Source: Planococcus sp. SK3692 (GTDB lineage Bacteria > Bacillota > Bacilli > Bacillales_A > Planococcaceae). Taken from it: DNA of 64,000 bases. Made by a program: the position numbers and the translations under genes. Below the pieces are notes generated by a model, which was not told the origin of the DNA, did no database searches, and worked only from the letters and a program-made list of their open reading frames with translations. The stretch is from positions 186,001-250,000 of the forward strand of contig NZ_JARCHV010000001.1 in the NCBI RefSeq assembly GCF_028890485.2. The letters are read 5' to 3'. Of this stretch, positions 1 through 9,706 are shown in pieces. How positions within the stretch are numbered: the stretch's first letter is position 1; each line of letters begins with the position of its first letter.

Positions 1-611
1 AGGAACATATCGACCATGCCGCGCACGAGCGTCTCGCTCTGCCCGACACCGACCGTTTCGACCAAGATCACGTCGTAGCCTGCCGCTTCGCACAAGAGCA
101 TTGTCTCGCGTGTTTTTTTATGGACACCGCCGAGCGTTCCTGCAGTTGGTGAGGGCCGGATGAACGCTTTAGGGTTTCGCGCCAGTTCTTCCATGCGCGT
201 TTTGTCGCCGAGTATGCTGCCGCCCGTTCGCGAGGAACTCGGGTCGATCGCGAGCACCGCCACCCGGTACCCAAGCTCTGTCAACATGGTACCAAAAGTT
301 TCAATGAATGTGCTTTTGCCCGCTCCAGGGACACCGGTAATGCCGACGCGGATGCTATTGCCCGTTTTCGGCAGCAGCGCATTCAATAATTCCTGGCCGC
401 GCTTTTTGTGCTCAGTATTGGTGCTTTCGAGCAAAGTGATCGCCTTCCCTAAGTGCAAGCGCGATCCGCTTTCCACACCACGTGCGAGTTCACCTAGATT
501 AAACTGGCTCGTTGTGGGTTTTTTAAATTTCTTCCTTGGCAATGCATTCATGCCATCATGCTTATCTGAAACACCCGACATGACTTGTCTGGACTGCTTC
601 TCGCGATCCAT
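1..611 (-). CDS. meaB: Methylmalonyl-CoA mutase-associated GTPase MeaB (3' part outside window)
   Basis: G3E-family P-loop GTPase that protects and reloads adenosylcobalamin in methylmalonyl-CoA mutase. About 203 N-terminal residues are visible; the family is usually 320-350 residues long, so the C-terminus lies beyond base 1. Seen directly: Walker [10 protein letters not shown] at about residues 93-101, [17 protein letters not shown] (about 121-137) with the switch region, and ETVGVGQSE (about 185-193) as Walker B/switch II. The ATG overlaps the mutB stop by one base (TGATG), so it is probably translationally coupled to mutB. Together with mutA and mutB it forms a three-gene unit. An ArgK name is sometimes attached to this family, but the neighbours make MeaB the better call. 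Confidence 0.93.
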   Translation of the reverse strand, partial: MDREKQSRQVMSGVSDKHDGMNALPRKKFKKPTTSQFNLGELARGVESGSRLHLGKAITLLESTNTEHKKRGQELLNALLPKTGNSIRVGITGVPGAGKSTFIETFGTMLTELGYRVAVLAIDPSSSRTGGSILGDKTRMEELARNPKAFIRPSPTAGTLGGVHKKTRETMLLCEAAGYDVILVETVGVGQSETLVRGMVDMF

Positions 612-2758
612 CAGTCTGCCTCTTCCTCGTACCCGAGGCGCGCATAGATTTCTTCGATGACTTTTTGGGCAGCGACCGGGATGACGGTACCCGGGCCGAA
701 AATGGCGCTGGCGCCATTAGTGCGCAGGAATTCGTAATCTTGTGCCGGAATAACGCCGCCAACGACGATCAAAATGTCTTCGCGCCCAACTTTTTTCAAC
801 TCTGCCGCGAGATCTGGCACAAGGGTCATATGGCCAGCCGCAAGCGAACTGACACCGATGACGTGGACGTCGTTTTCCGCTGCCTGCTGGGCTGTTTCTG
901 CAGGGGTTTGGAACAATGGCCCGATGTCGACATCAAAGCCGAGATCGGCGAACGCAGTCGAAATGACTTTCGCGCCGCGATCGTGTCCGTCTTGTCCCAT
1001 CTTGGCAATCAAAATACGCGGGCGGCGGCCTTCATTTTCGATGAATTCCTCTGTCATTTGTTTGACGATCTGCATTTCTTCTTGGTTGGAGAAGTTAGAA
1101 CTGTATACGCCGCTCACGGAACGGATCACCGCCTTATGTCTGCCGGAAGCTTTTTCAATCGCATCTGAAATCTCGCCGAGTGATGCCCGGTGGCGAGCTG
1201 CTTCAATCGCACAGGCCAGAATATTGTCTTCACCGGTTTCTGCCGCTTGTGTCAGCTCTAGCAGCGCTTTTTCTACTTTTTTCTGATCGCGCGTATCGCG
1301 CATCCGGTCGAGTCGCTCGATCTGCTTTTTGCGCACCATTGTGTTGTCGATGTTTAAAATGTCGATCGGATCTTCCTCGTCGAGGCGGTAGCGGTTAACA
1401 CCGATAATCGTCTCTTCATTGGAATCGATTTGTGCTTGTTTTTTTGCAGCCGCTTCCTCGATGCGCATTTTCGGAAGGCCCGTTTCAATCGCTTTCGCCA
1501 TGCCGCCGAGTTCTTCGACTTCTTCGATCAAGGTCCAAGCTTTTTCCATTAATTCTTCCGTCAATTTTTCGACGTAATACGAACCTCCCCAAGGATCGAT
1601 CGTATTGTTCATCAAAGTCTCTTCTTGAAGGAATAATTGCGTATTGCGTGCAATGCGTGCGGAGAAATCGGTCGGTAAAGCAATCGCTTCATCAAGTGCA
1701 TTGGTATGTAAGGATTGCGTATGTCCCATTGCCGCCGCATTCGCCTCGAGCAGCGTGCGCGTCACATTATTAAACGGATCTTGTTCGGTTAAGCTCCATC
1801 CCGAAGTTTGGGAATGGGTACGGAGCGCCAAAGATTTGGCGTTTTGGGGGTCAAAGCTCTTCATCATCTTCGCCCAGATTTCTCGGCCAGCACGCATTTT
1901 GGCGACTTCCATGAAATAGTTCATGCCGATGCCCCAGAAAAATGACAAGCGCGGTGCGAACTGGTCAATGCCAATTCCTGCCTCTAAACCGGTACGGACG
2001 TACTCCAAACCATCAGCGAGTGTATAGGCAAGCTCAATATCAGCCGTTGCTCCCGCTTCTTGAATGTGGTAGCCCGAAATGGAAATTGAATTGAATTTCG
2101 GCATATGGTCGGATGTGTATTTAAAGATATCCGCAATGATTTGCATCGACATCGCCGGAGGATAGATGTACGTATTGCGCACCATGTATTCTTTCAAAAT
2201 ATCGTTTTGGATTGTGCCTGCCAATTGCTCTGGAGATACGCCTTGCTCTTCTGCAGCGACAATGAAAAATGCCATGATTGGCACAACTGCGCCGTTCATC
2301 GTCATCGAAACCGACATTTGGTCAAGCGGGATGCCGTCAAACAAAATTTTCATGTCTTCGACACTATCAATGGCTACACCCGCCTTCCCAACATCACCGA
2401 CAACGCGCGGATGGTCTGAATCATAGCCGCGGTGCGTCGCGAGATCGAATGCGACCGATAAGCCTTTTTGCCCCATCGCCAAATTGCGGCGATAGAAGGC
2501 GTTGCTTTCTTCAGCTGTCGAAAAACCGGCATACTGGCGCACCGTCCATGGCCGTGACACATACATCGTTGGGTATGGCCCGCGGACGTTCGGTGCAAAT
2601 CCGGGATAACTCGTTTGTTCTTTATTTAAGTCTTTCGAGGAATAAAACGGTTTCACCGCAATGCCTTCATTGGTCATAAAAGCGCTCTCATTACGGTCGC
2701 CTAATTTAGCGGTATCAAGCTTTGTAACATCAATTTTTGTGAAATCGGGTGTCGTCAT
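611..2758 (-). CDS. mutB: Methylmalonyl-CoA mutase large (alpha, catalytic) subunit
   Basis: 715 residues, the normal length of the catalytic subunit. It interconverts (R)-methylmalonyl-CoA and succinyl-CoA by a radical rearrangement with adenosylcobalamin. The N-terminal TIM barrel contains the typical [12 protein letters not shown] segment, and the C-terminal cobalamin domain has the DxHxxG motif as DGHDRG at about residues 590-595, which supplies the lower axial His ligand. The ATG directly abuts the mutA stop (TAA-ATG), with a Shine-Dalgarno (GGAAAGGAG) inside the end of mutA. meaB overlaps its stop. No propionyl-CoA carboxylase or methylmalonyl epimerase is in the window, so the in vivo direction cannot be told from this sequence. 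Confidence 0.96.
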   Translation of the reverse strand: MTTPDFTKIDVTKLDTAKLGDRNESAFMTNEGIAVKPFYSSKDLNKEQTSYPGFAPNVRGPYPTMYVSRPWTVRQYAGFSTAEESNAFYRRNLAMGQKGLSVAFDLATHRGYDSDHPRVVGDVGKAGVAIDSVEDMKILFDGIPLDQMSVSMTMNGAVVPIMAFFIVAAEEQGVSPEQLAGTIQNDILKEYMVRNTYIYPPAMSMQIIADIFKYTSDHMPKFNSISISGYHIQEAGATADIELAYTLADGLEYVRTGLEAGIGIDQFAPRLSFFWGIGMNYFMEVAKMRAGREIWAKMMKSFDPQNAKSLALRTHSQTSGWSLTEQDPFNNVTRTLLEANAAAMGHTQSLHTNALDEAIALPTDFSARIARNTQLFLQEETLMNNTIDPWGGSYYVEKLTEELMEKAWTLIEEVEELGGMAKAIETGLPKMRIEEAAAKKQAQIDSNEETIIGVNRYRLDEEDPIDILNIDNTMVRKKQIERLDRMRDTRDQKKVEKALLELTQAAETGEDNILACAIEAARHRASLGEISDAIEKASGRHKAVIRSVSGVYSSNFSNQEEMQIVKQMTEEFIENEGRRPRILIAKMGQDGHDRGAKVISTAFADLGFDVDIGPLFQTPAETAQQAAENDVHVIGVSSLAAGHMTLVPDLAAELKKVGREDILIVVGGVIPAQDYEFLRTNGASAIFGPGTVIPVAAQKVIEEIYARLGYEEEAD

Positions 2759-4453
2759 TTACAGCGCCTCCTTTCCAAGCGACAAAATAGCTTCCAATTT
2801 GTCGATTAACGGTTTACCTGCATAGAGAGAGTCGCGGATGCCGTTTACTTCCCAACTTTTTAACGTTTCCTTATCGATTTTCCCGGCAACATCAATCGCC
2901 GTTTTCGCATCGAGTTGCGGAATTGTTCTTTCAAGTGTTTCACGGCTTCCACACAGAACGGCGTAATCGAGTTCTTCAGAACGGATATATCGGTTCACTT
3001 TGTCAGCGGATGAAAGATACGGGCTGATTTCAGGTTCGATTCCTGCGACGGATAAGAAGCCCTGCACAAAATCTGCTTGCGGTTTCACGGCTTTTAACGG
3101 CTCCAATAAGATAATCGCTGATTTGACGCCCGTTTCGCGGCTTTTCGTACGCAATTTTTCGAATGGCGTTGCCAAGCGTTTTGCTGTCATATACTCCAAA
3201 TGCGCCGTATCGATTTTTGCATCTTTTACCGGCTCCTGTGGATTGGCGTAAATATTCGTGCCGATTAAAGAAGCTTTTCGGTTCGCTACTTGCTGTTCGC
3301 GATCAAGCCATTTAGCTTGAATATCGTCTGTCAGCCAGCCGGTCCGCTTCACTGCCGAATAGCCTCCTGCTTCCTGGATTTCCAAGAAATAGCTCCAGGC
3401 GGCATCGACGTATTCACGCGTCAAACTTTCGATGTAATACGATCCAGCTGCAACATCGGTGACATGTGATACATGGGATTCTTCTTTAATGACCAATTGC
3501 ACATTGCGCGCGATGCGCCGGCTTGAGCCAGATGGGACTGTCAGGAAATCATGCGGATGCACGGTATGGCCATCCGTTCCCGCAAGCACCGCAGAAAAAG
3601 TGGCATTGCCTGCCCGCAGCAAATTGACGTAAGGGTCCAGTTTGGAATACGAACGTACTGAGGTTTCCGTAAATACCGGGATGCGCGGTGCTTGTTTTCC
3701 GTAAGCGGAGCAGAATGCCTGCCATAATACGCGGAATGCCCGTATTTTGGAAATTTCCTGAAAGAAATGCGTGTCGACTGCAAAGCGCACCCAGAAGCTC
3801 TTCGCTGCTGATTCGAAATCCTGCCGGTCCAGCGCTTCGGCCATCATGCTCAGCGCCACCCCAAGTTCATGGATGATCGTTCCACCGGCATTATGCGTTG
3901 GCAATGTATCAATCAAGCCGGTACGGACATTTTCCGGTGCCTGGATGGGCTCTTCCGTGAAAATAACGCCATGAACGTTTGCTCGCTGGTCAGCTGACAA
4001 CCGTTCGAACACACGTAAAATCGGATCATGATCTTCCGTCAGTTTGAAATAAATTGGATAACGGAAAATCAATTCCGCAAGCTGTTCGAGCTGCGCTTCG
4101 GTCCAGTCGAATGGCTGCGCGCCGGAATAGACGACCGCTTCATTGCCGCGGGACAAATCATCTTGTGTCACGGCCAAAAATTCTTCGGCATCATGTGCGG
4201 TAATTTCCTGCGCCACAATCCACGATGGGCCGAACTTTCCGCTCTGGACAGCCGCCACTTGCGCTTCCACGTCGGATACGGATCGCTCCAGCATGTCTTT
4301 TGTATAGAGGGGTTCGAGGTTGATGTCTTCAATGGTGTTGGTTTTCATCACCTTTTCAAAATCTTTTCCTTTCAGTGCGGCTTCTGCTGCCTGTTTCCAT
4401 TCTTCGTATGTACGCTCAGGAAACTGAATGTTCTTCATCGATTCAATCGTCAA
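2759..4453 (-). CDS. mutA: Methylmalonyl-CoA mutase small (beta) subunit
   Basis: 564-residue paralogue of MutB that pairs with it in the heterodimeric mutase. It keeps the TIM-barrel half (for example IARNVQLVIKEES and VTDVAAGSYYIESLT) and a C-terminal domain of the cobalamin-binding fold, but no DxHxxG motif, as expected for the non-catalytic subunit. The start is a TTG at 4453, chosen because a strong Shine-Dalgarno (GAGGAGGG) lies six bases upstream. It is the first gene of mutA-mutB-meaB. A terminator for the bkd operon and a possible promoter lie just upstream, so this unit may be expressed on its own or by read-through from bkdB. Confidence 0.94.
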   Translation of the reverse strand: MTIESMKNIQFPERTYEEWKQAAEAALKGKDFEKVMKTNTIEDINLEPLYTKDMLERSVSDVEAQVAAVQSGKFGPSWIVAQEITAHDAEEFLAVTQDDLSRGNEAVVYSGAQPFDWTEAQLEQLAELIFRYPIYFKLTEDHDPILRVFERLSADQRANVHGVIFTEEPIQAPENVRTGLIDTLPTHNAGGTIIHELGVALSMMAEALDRQDFESAAKSFWVRFAVDTHFFQEISKIRAFRVLWQAFCSAYGKQAPRIPVFTETSVRSYSKLDPYVNLLRAGNATFSAVLAGTDGHTVHPHDFLTVPSGSSRRIARNVQLVIKEESHVSHVTDVAAGSYYIESLTREYVDAAWSYFLEIQEAGGYSAVKRTGWLTDDIQAKWLDREQQVANRKASLIGTNIYANPQEPVKDAKIDTAHLEYMTAKRLATPFEKLRTKSRETGVKSAIILLEPLKAVKPQADFVQGFLSVAGIEPEISPYLSSADKVNRYIRSEELDYAVLCGSRETLERTIPQLDAKTAIDVAGKIDKETLKSWEVNGIRDSLYAGKPLIDKLEAILSLGKEAL

Positions 4454-4483
4454 ACTATTCCCTCCTCAAAGCTTTCTGATTCC

Positions 4484-4512
4484 ATTTTACCTGACACGGC
4501 AGGTTACTGAAA
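4484..4512 (-). promoter_or_regulatory. Candidate sigma-A promoter for mutA-mutB-meaB
   Basis: On the minus strand TTTCAG, 17 bases, TAAAAT lies just downstream of the bkd terminator and about 30 bases before the mutA start. The -10 is good and the -35 is weak. The spacer holds a small inverted repeat (CCTG...CAGG). Not proven. Confidence 0.4.
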
Positions 4513-4550
4513 GAAAAAAAAGCTTGAAGTCCGAAGACTCCAAACTTTTC
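4512..4550 (-). terminator. Rho-independent terminator after bkdB
   Basis: On the minus strand a 12-bp stem with TTCG loop (AAGTTTGGAGTC / GACTTCAAGCTT, some G-U pairs) is followed by eight T. It begins right after the bkdB stop and separates the bkd operon from mutAB-meaB. Confidence 0.85.
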
Positions 4551-4551
4551 A

Positions 4552-5898
4552 TCAATAAACTGAAGTATTGTCTTTGTTCATTTTTTCAAGAATTTCTTTG
4601 ACGCGTGCCAAGAACTGTCCACAAACGAGGCCATCGAGTACACGGTGGTCAAGTGATAGGCACAAATTAACCATGTCACGTGCAGCGATCATTCCACCTT
4701 GCATGATAACTGGACGCTTGACGATTGATTCGACTTGGATGATGGCAGCTTGTGGGTGGTTGATGATACCCATCGATTGGACAGAACCGAACGACCCGGT
4801 GTTGTTGACGGTGAATGTGCCGCCTTGCATATCAGCCGACTTCAACTTGCCCGTACGTGCTTTTTGCGCCAACTCGTTGATTTCACGGCCGATGCCTTTA
4901 ACGGATTTCTCGTCAGCATTCTTGATGACCGGGACGAACAAGGCATTGTCTGAAGCCACGGCAATCGAAATGTTGATGTCTTTTTTCTGGATAATTTTAT
5001 CTCCAGCCCACATCGAGTTCATCATCGGGAATTCTTTCAATGCTTGTGAAATCGCTTTGACGAAGAACGCAAAATACGTGATGTTGAATCCTTCTTTTTT
5101 CTTGAAGTCGCCTTTGATGGAATCACGGAATTGCGCAAGGTCCGTCACGTCAACTTCGATCATCATCCACGCATGCGGCGCTTCATGCTTGCTCTTGAGC
5201 ATATTCGCTGCAATTGCTTTGCGCACGCCGGTGACTGGGATTTCGATATCGCCAGGAGCCGATTCGATGGATTCTTGCTTCGCAGCTGGCGCTTTCGGCG
5301 CTTGTTGCGGCTCAGCTTGTTGAACAGGCTCTGTTGCCTCAGTTGCTTGAGGCGCTTGTGCCGTCTCGTTACCTGCTTGTGGAATATTGCCGCTGTCGAT
5401 CAATTGCATCAAATCTTTGCGGGTGATGCGGCCTTCGTTTCCAGATCCTTCGACTTGGTTCAAGTCGATGTCGTGATCTTGAGCGAGACGCAGAACAGCC
5501 GGTGAGTAACGTGCTTTGCCGCCTTGTGGCTTAGCCGGTTTTGACGAGCCTTGCTCACCTTCGAGTTTTTTCGCCGGTGCCGCTCCTGCAGCTGGCATTT
5601 CATTGGCTTTTTCGCCTTCAGCGGGTTTTGCTTCTTCCACTGGGGCAGAATCTCCACCTTCAGTTTCGATTGTGCAGACCACTTCGCCGACTTCCAATGT
5701 ATCGCCTTCAGCAGCGATCAATTCTTTAATCGTTCCTGTAAAAGATGAAGGAACTTCTGCCGTTACTTTATCGGTATTGACTTCCGCCAGCGGATCATAC
5801 TTGTTGACGTGGTCGCCTGGCTGGACGAGCCATTTTTCGATCGTGCCTTCTGTTACACTTTCGCCAAGTTGAGGCATCGTGATTTTTTCAATAGCCAA
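4552..5898 (-). CDS. bkdB: Branched-chain alpha-keto acid dehydrogenase E2 (dihydrolipoamide acyltransferase)
   Basis: 448-residue core enzyme of the BCKDH complex; it moves the acyl group from E1 through lipoate to CoA. Domain order is visible: an N-terminal lipoyl domain with the lipoylated Lys at about 44 (EVNTDKVTAEVP), a Pro/Ala/Gln/Glu-rich linker, the peripheral subunit-binding domain (RYSPAVLRLAQDHDIDL...GRITRKDL, about 130-165), a second linker, and the catalytic domain ending in HRVLDG (about 418-423; His and Asp catalytic). A TTG start at 5898 fits the GGAGG eight bases upstream. It is the last gene of the bkd operon. The 354-base gap before it holds a tandem palindromic repeat, so its translation or mRNA level may be set separately from bkdAB. 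Confidence 0.95.
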   Translation of the reverse strand: MAIEKITMPQLGESVTEGTIEKWLVQPGDHVNKYDPLAEVNTDKVTAEVPSSFTGTIKELIAAEGDTLEVGEVVCTIETEGGDSAPVEEAKPAEGEKANEMPAAGAAPAKKLEGEQGSSKPAKPQGGKARYSPAVLRLAQDHDIDLNQVEGSGNEGRITRKDLMQLIDSGNIPQAGNETAQAPQATEATEPVQQAEPQQAPKAPAAKQESIESAPGDIEIPVTGVRKAIAANMLKSKHEAPHAWMMIEVDVTDLAQFRDSIKGDFKKKEGFNITYFAFFVKAISQALKEFPMMNSMWAGDKIIQKKDINISIAVASDNALFVPVIKNADEKSVKGIGREINELAQKARTGKLKSADMQGGTFTVNNTGSFGSVQSMGIINHPQAAIIQVESIVKRPVIMQGGMIAARDMVNLCLSLDHRVLDGLVCGQFLARVKEILEKMNKDNTSVY

Positions 5899-6252
5899 AG
5901 GGATTCCTCCTTTTCAATCTATGATGCATATTCATTTATAAGGATTATGCGTAAATAGCCGGTTCGCCTATGCCTGTCGAAGCTAAACGGCCGTTTCCGC
6001 TTTTCTTCTGTCCAGCTCCGTTGCCCAGCCCCTCGAGGTCGCTTCGGTCCCACCTGCACTGGCAAAAAGCGCCAGTGCTGGCGTGACCTCCAGCGCTTGT
6101 CGGGACTAGATCGGCAACTCCGCTTTTCTTCTGTCTAGCTGCAACGGCCAGCTTCTCGGGTCATAAATCATTCTGGCTGTGCGGCAAAAAGCGCCGCTTC
6201 GCCAGTCTGCTTTATGCCTGTCGAAGCTAAACGGCCGTTTCCGCTTTTCTTC
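5899..6252. repeat. Tandem intergenic palindromic repeat between bkdAB and bkdB
   Basis: No gene is seen here. A 41-base sequence (TATGCCTGTCGAAGCTAAAC...) occurs exactly at 5969-6009 and 6213-6253, 244 bases apart, the second copy ending at the first base of the bkdAB stop codon. Between them are two related imperfect palindromes, each beginning CTTTTCTTCTGTCYAGCT (about 6002 and 6123). Each has a central hairpin with the same loop but different stem: ACTGGC-AAAAAGC-GCCAGT (about 6057-6075) and GCGGC-AAAAAGC-GCCGC (about 6181-6197). The layout recalls the abundant CTGTCTAGCTCC-type intergenic repeats of Bacillus, Geobacillus and Planococcus. No transposase is present. Confidence 0.8.
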
Positions 6253-7236
6253 TTAAAATTCAGCTAGTTCTCTCATGGCTTTTTCTACTTTGTCCGGGTT
6301 GATCATGAAGAATTTCTCCATGGTCGGAGCGTATGGCATGGCCGGGATGTCCGGTCCTGCGAGGCGCTTGATCGGTGCGTCGAGGTCGAATAGGCAGTTT
6401 TCAGCGATGATTGCTGCCACTTCTCCGATGATGCTTCCTTCTTTATTGTCTTCTGTGACAAGAAGGACTTTACCGGTCTTTTTCGCTGCTTCGATGATGC
6501 CTTCTTTATCTAATGGATAGATGGTGCGCAGATCCAAGATGTGGACGGAGTAGCCATCTTCCGCTAAACGTTCTGCAGCTTGCAATGCGAAATGGACAGC
6601 CAATCCGTACGTGATGACGGTGATGTCTTCGCCTTCGCGTTTAACATCGGCTTTGCCGATTTCGATTGTGTAATCGTCTTCCGGCACTTCACCTTTGATT
6701 AGGCGGTAAGCGCGTTTATGCTCAAAGAACATAACCGGGTCTTCGTCGCGGATCGCGGCTTTCAGTAGTCCTTTAGCGTCATATGGAGTGGATGGGATGA
6801 CGATTTTCAATCCAGGCTGGTTGGCAAATACCGCTTCGACGGATTGCGAATGGTAAAGTGCGCCGTGGACGCCGCCGCCGAATGGTGCACGGAAGACAAT
6901 CGGGCAAGACCAGTCGTTATTTGAGCGGTAACGGATGCGCGAAGCTTCCGAAATGATTTGGTTGACTGCTGGCATGATGAAATCAGCGAACTGGAATTCA
7001 GCGATCGGGCGCAGACCGTACATGGCCGCGCCGATTCCGACTCCGGCAATAGCTGATTCAGCGAGTGGCGTGTCGACTACGCGGTCTTCGCCGAACTCAT
7101 CGTAAAGTCCTTGTGTTGCTTTAAAGACGCCGCCTTTTTTGCCGACATCTTCTCCGAGTACGAAAACGTTTTCGTCACGCGCCATTTCTTCTTTCATGGC
7201 GAGCGTGATGGCATCGATATAGCTCATAACTGCCAT
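6253..7236 (-). CDS. bkdAB: Branched-chain alpha-keto acid dehydrogenase E1 beta subunit
   Basis: 327 residues, full length. With BkdAA it forms the thiamine diphosphate-dependent alpha2beta2 decarboxylase acting on the keto acids of Leu, Ile and Val. Typical transketolase-fold sequences are present: LGEDVGKKGGVFKATQGL near the N-terminus, DTPLAESAIAGVGIGAA around residue 60, and a C-terminal transketolase domain with LDLRTIYPLDKEGI. The ATG shares one base with the bkdAA stop (TAATG), so the two subunits are coupled. Its own stop touches the downstream repeat copy at 6253. A pyruvate dehydrogenase E1 beta is the closest alternative, but the operon (bkdR, ptb, bcd, buk) decides for BCKDH. Confidence 0.94.
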   Translation of the reverse strand: MAVMSYIDAITLAMKEEMARDENVFVLGEDVGKKGGVFKATQGLYDEFGEDRVVDTPLAESAIAGVGIGAAMYGLRPIAEFQFADFIMPAVNQIISEASRIRYRSNNDWSCPIVFRAPFGGGVHGALYHSQSVEAVFANQPGLKIVIPSTPYDAKGLLKAAIRDEDPVMFFEHKRAYRLIKGEVPEDDYTIEIGKADVKREGEDITVITYGLAVHFALQAAERLAEDGYSVHILDLRTIYPLDKEGIIEAAKKTGKVLLVTEDNKEGSIIGEVAAIIAENCLFDLDAPIKRLAGPDIPAMPYAPTMEKFFMINPDKVEKAMRELAEF

Positions 7237-8240
7237 TATTCGTTTCCTCCTTCTTCAGCATAGACGTATTTCATTGCACTTTCTGCTGGTGCGTATGGTG
7301 CATTTTCTGCATAATCTGTCGCTTCGTTAACGAGCGCCATAATGCGGTCGTTGATTTCTTTTTCAAGATCGTCGTTCATGATGCCGTTTTCTTTCAAATA
7401 AGCACCGAACAACAGGATCGGGTCTTTTTCTTTCTGTGCAGCGAGTTCGTCAGCTGAACGGTATTGGCGGTGATCATCATCAGATGAGTGAGCCGTCATT
7501 CGTTCTGAAACCGTCTCGATCAAGCTCGGGCCTTCGCCGTTGCGTGCGCGGTCTGCTGCTTCTTTTACGTGCTTGTAAACTTCAATCGGGTCGTTTCCAT
7601 CGATTGTGACACCTGGCATGCCATAGCTTGCCGCACGATCCGAAACGTTTTTGCTCGCCACTTGGCGTTCAAACGGTACCGAAATCGCATAGCGGTTGTT
7701 TTCGACCATCGTAATGACCGGCAATTTATGTACGCCGGCAAAGTTCAAGCCTTCGTGAAAATCGCCTTGGTTGGAAGAGCCTTCGCCAAGCGTGTTGAAC
7801 GTGATGAAATCTTTTTTCTTCATTTTCCCAGCAAGCGCAACGCCGACAGCATGCGGAAGCTGAGTCGTTACTGGTGAAGAACCTGTCAGGATGCGGTTTT
7901 TCTTCTGACCGAAATGCCCAGGCATCTGGCGTCCGCCGGAGTTCGGATCTTCTGCTTTGGCGAATGCCGACAGCATCAGATCTTTCGGTGTCATGCCGAA
8001 ATGAAGCACTACACCAAGGTCACGATAATAAGGTGCCACATAATCTTTCGTGTTGTCGAGCGCATAAGCCGCTCCAACCTGTGCTGCTTCCTGCCCCTGG
8101 CAAGAAATAACGAAAGGTATTTTTCCCGCTCGGTTCAGAAGCCACATGCGTTCATCGACGCGGCGTGCCGTCAACATTGTTTCGTATATTTTCAAGACAT
8201 CTTCGTTCGTCAAACCTACTTCTTCATGTTTCGTAGCCAT
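7236..8240 (-). CDS. bkdAA: Branched-chain alpha-keto acid dehydrogenase E1 alpha subunit
   Basis: 334 residues. Carries the thiamine diphosphate/Mg binding motif as GEGSSNQGDF (about 152-161) ending in ENN (about 180-182), and the phosphorylation-loop-like YRSADE. MPGHFGQKKNRILTGSSPV lies before it, as usual for BCKDH E1 alpha. A strong Shine-Dalgarno (AAAGGAGG) precedes the ATG. Only 13 bases separate it from lpdV upstream, and it overlaps bkdAB by one base, so E3, E1 alpha and E1 beta are made from the same message. Confidence 0.94.
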   Translation of the reverse strand: MATKHEEVGLTNEDVLKIYETMLTARRVDERMWLLNRAGKIPFVISCQGQEAAQVGAAYALDNTKDYVAPYYRDLGVVLHFGMTPKDLMLSAFAKAEDPNSGGRQMPGHFGQKKNRILTGSSPVTTQLPHAVGVALAGKMKKKDFITFNTLGEGSSNQGDFHEGLNFAGVHKLPVITMVENNRYAISVPFERQVASKNVSDRAASYGMPGVTIDGNDPIEVYKHVKEAADRARNGEGPSLIETVSERMTAHSSDDDHRQYRSADELAAQKEKDPILLFGAYLKENGIMNDDLEKEINDRIMALVNEATDYAENAPYAPAESAMKYVYAEEGGNE

Positions 8241-8253
8241 TGAATTTCCTCCT

Positions 8254-9681
8254 TTAACTATGGATCGCTTTGCCGTCTACGGCTAAGGCCGCTTCGCCCA
8301 TGACTTCTGAGAGCGTCGGGTGCGGGTGGATTGTATCTGCAATTTCCCAAGGCGTTGCGTCAAGTACCATGGCAAGTCCGGCTTCTGAGATCATGTCCGT
8401 TACATGCGGCCCGATCATATGGACACCGAGGATATCGTTTGTTTCTTTATCTGCAATGATTTTCACGAAACCATCCGATTCTCCGTAGACCAGCGCTTTG
8501 CCGATCGCCTTGAATGAGAATTTCCCGGTTTTCACGTCATAGCCTTGTTCTTTCGCCTGGTCTTCTGTAATGCCAACACTTGCCGCTTCGGGGTTTGAGT
8601 AAATGCAACGCGACACAAGATCGTAGTTAATGGCATGTGGTGCATTGCCTTTAATATGCTCAACTGCGGTAATGCCTTCGTGAGATGCCACGTGTGCGAG
8701 CTGCATACCGCCGATAACGTCGCCAATTGCATAAATATGGGATTCTTTCGTCTGGAACGTGTTCTTCACATGGATAAAGCCTTTTTCGATAAGAATGTCC
8801 GTGTTTTCAATCCCGATATTCTCCACATTCGCTTGGCGTCCGACTGATACTAGCATTTTTTCGGCAGTGAAGGTTTCGTTACTGCCGTTAATTTCGGCTT
8901 GGATCGATACTTGGCCATCGCCTTTTTCAACGGTTTCCGGCAACACTTTTGCGCTCGTTGCGAACTTGACACCTTTTTTCTTCAGTAATTTCTGCATTTC
9001 TTTGGAAATGTCTTTGTCTTCAGTTGGGACAATGCGGTCTGCATATTCGAGAACTGTCACGTCGACGCCGAAATCGTTGAGCATCGAAGCCCATTCGATT
9101 CCGATAACGCCTCCGCCAACGATCAAGATCGATTTCGGCAGTTCGCTCATGGCAAGCGCTTCTTCTGAACTCATGACGATGTCACCGTCGATATCAAGGC
9201 CCGGCAATGTCCGCGGGCGAGATCCTGTTGCGATGATGACGTTATTCGGAATGAGCATTTCGTTCTCTTCCCCGTTGTTCATTTCAACGGAAATGGTTCC
9301 TGGGTTCGGTGAGAAGATGGATGGCCCAAGAATGCGGCCGATGCCTTCGTAGACATCGATTTTGCCTTTTTTCATCAAGCCTTGTACCCCTGCATGAAGC
9401 TGGTCGACGATTCCTTGCTTGCGCTGTTGGACCCGCGTGAAATCAAGTGATACATCGCCCGTGTTGACGCCGAATTCTGCCGCATGGTGCTTGGTCGTCG
9501 CATACACTTCTGCACTGCGCAATAATGCTTTACTCGGGATGCAGCCTTGGTGCAGGCATGTGCCGCCCAAATTGCCTTTTTCGACAATCGCTGTTTTAAG
9601 TCCAAGTTGTGCTGAACGGATCGCTGCTACATAACCGCCCGTACCGCCGCCTAAAATGACGACATCATAATTCTGAGCCAT
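8254..9681 (-). CDS. lpdV: Dihydrolipoamide dehydrogenase (E3) of the BCKDH complex
   Basis: 475-residue FAD/NAD disulfide oxidoreductase that reoxidises the lipoyl groups of BkdB. The N-terminal FAD site GGGTGGYVAAIRSAQLG, redox-active disulfide GGTCLHQGCIPSK (about 40-52), second dinucleotide fold GGGVIGIEWASM, and the dimerisation-domain catalytic HPHPTLSE (His-Glu) are all intact. It lies between buk and bkdAA with short spacing and a good Shine-Dalgarno. This is the operon-specific E3; a separate pdhD for pyruvate dehydrogenase would be expected elsewhere. Confidence 0.95.
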   Translation of the reverse strand: MAQNYDVVILGGGTGGYVAAIRSAQLGLKTAIVEKGNLGGTCLHQGCIPSKALLRSAEVYATTKHHAAEFGVNTGDVSLDFTRVQQRKQGIVDQLHAGVQGLMKKGKIDVYEGIGRILGPSIFSPNPGTISVEMNNGEENEMLIPNNVIIATGSRPRTLPGLDIDGDIVMSSEEALAMSELPKSILIVGGGVIGIEWASMLNDFGVDVTVLEYADRIVPTEDKDISKEMQKLLKKKGVKFATSAKVLPETVEKGDGQVSIQAEINGSNETFTAEKMLVSVGRQANVENIGIENTDILIEKGFIHVKNTFQTKESHIYAIGDVIGGMQLAHVASHEGITAVEHIKGNAPHAINYDLVSRCIYSNPEAASVGITEDQAKEQGYDVKTGKFSFKAIGKALVYGESDGFVKIIADKETNDILGVHMIGPHVTDMISEAGLAMVLDATPWEIADTIHPHPTLSEVMGEAALAVDGKAIHS

Positions 9682-9706
9682 AAGGTATTCCTCCTATATA
9701 AATTGA

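Noticed and set aside
665-1286. Long open frames antisense to mutB (up to 170 codons)
   Set aside because: They mirror the codon structure of the real gene on the other strand, have no ribosome sites and no recognisable protein motifs. The same applies to other antisense frames, for example at 4568-5323, 8759-9352, 20450-21082 and 34547-35425.
5975-6225. TGTCGAA (Spo0A box) in both 41-base repeats
   Set aside because: The heptamer occurs by being part of the repeat and lies inside an operon at the 3' end of bkdAB, not at a promoter. Chance is the simpler explanation.
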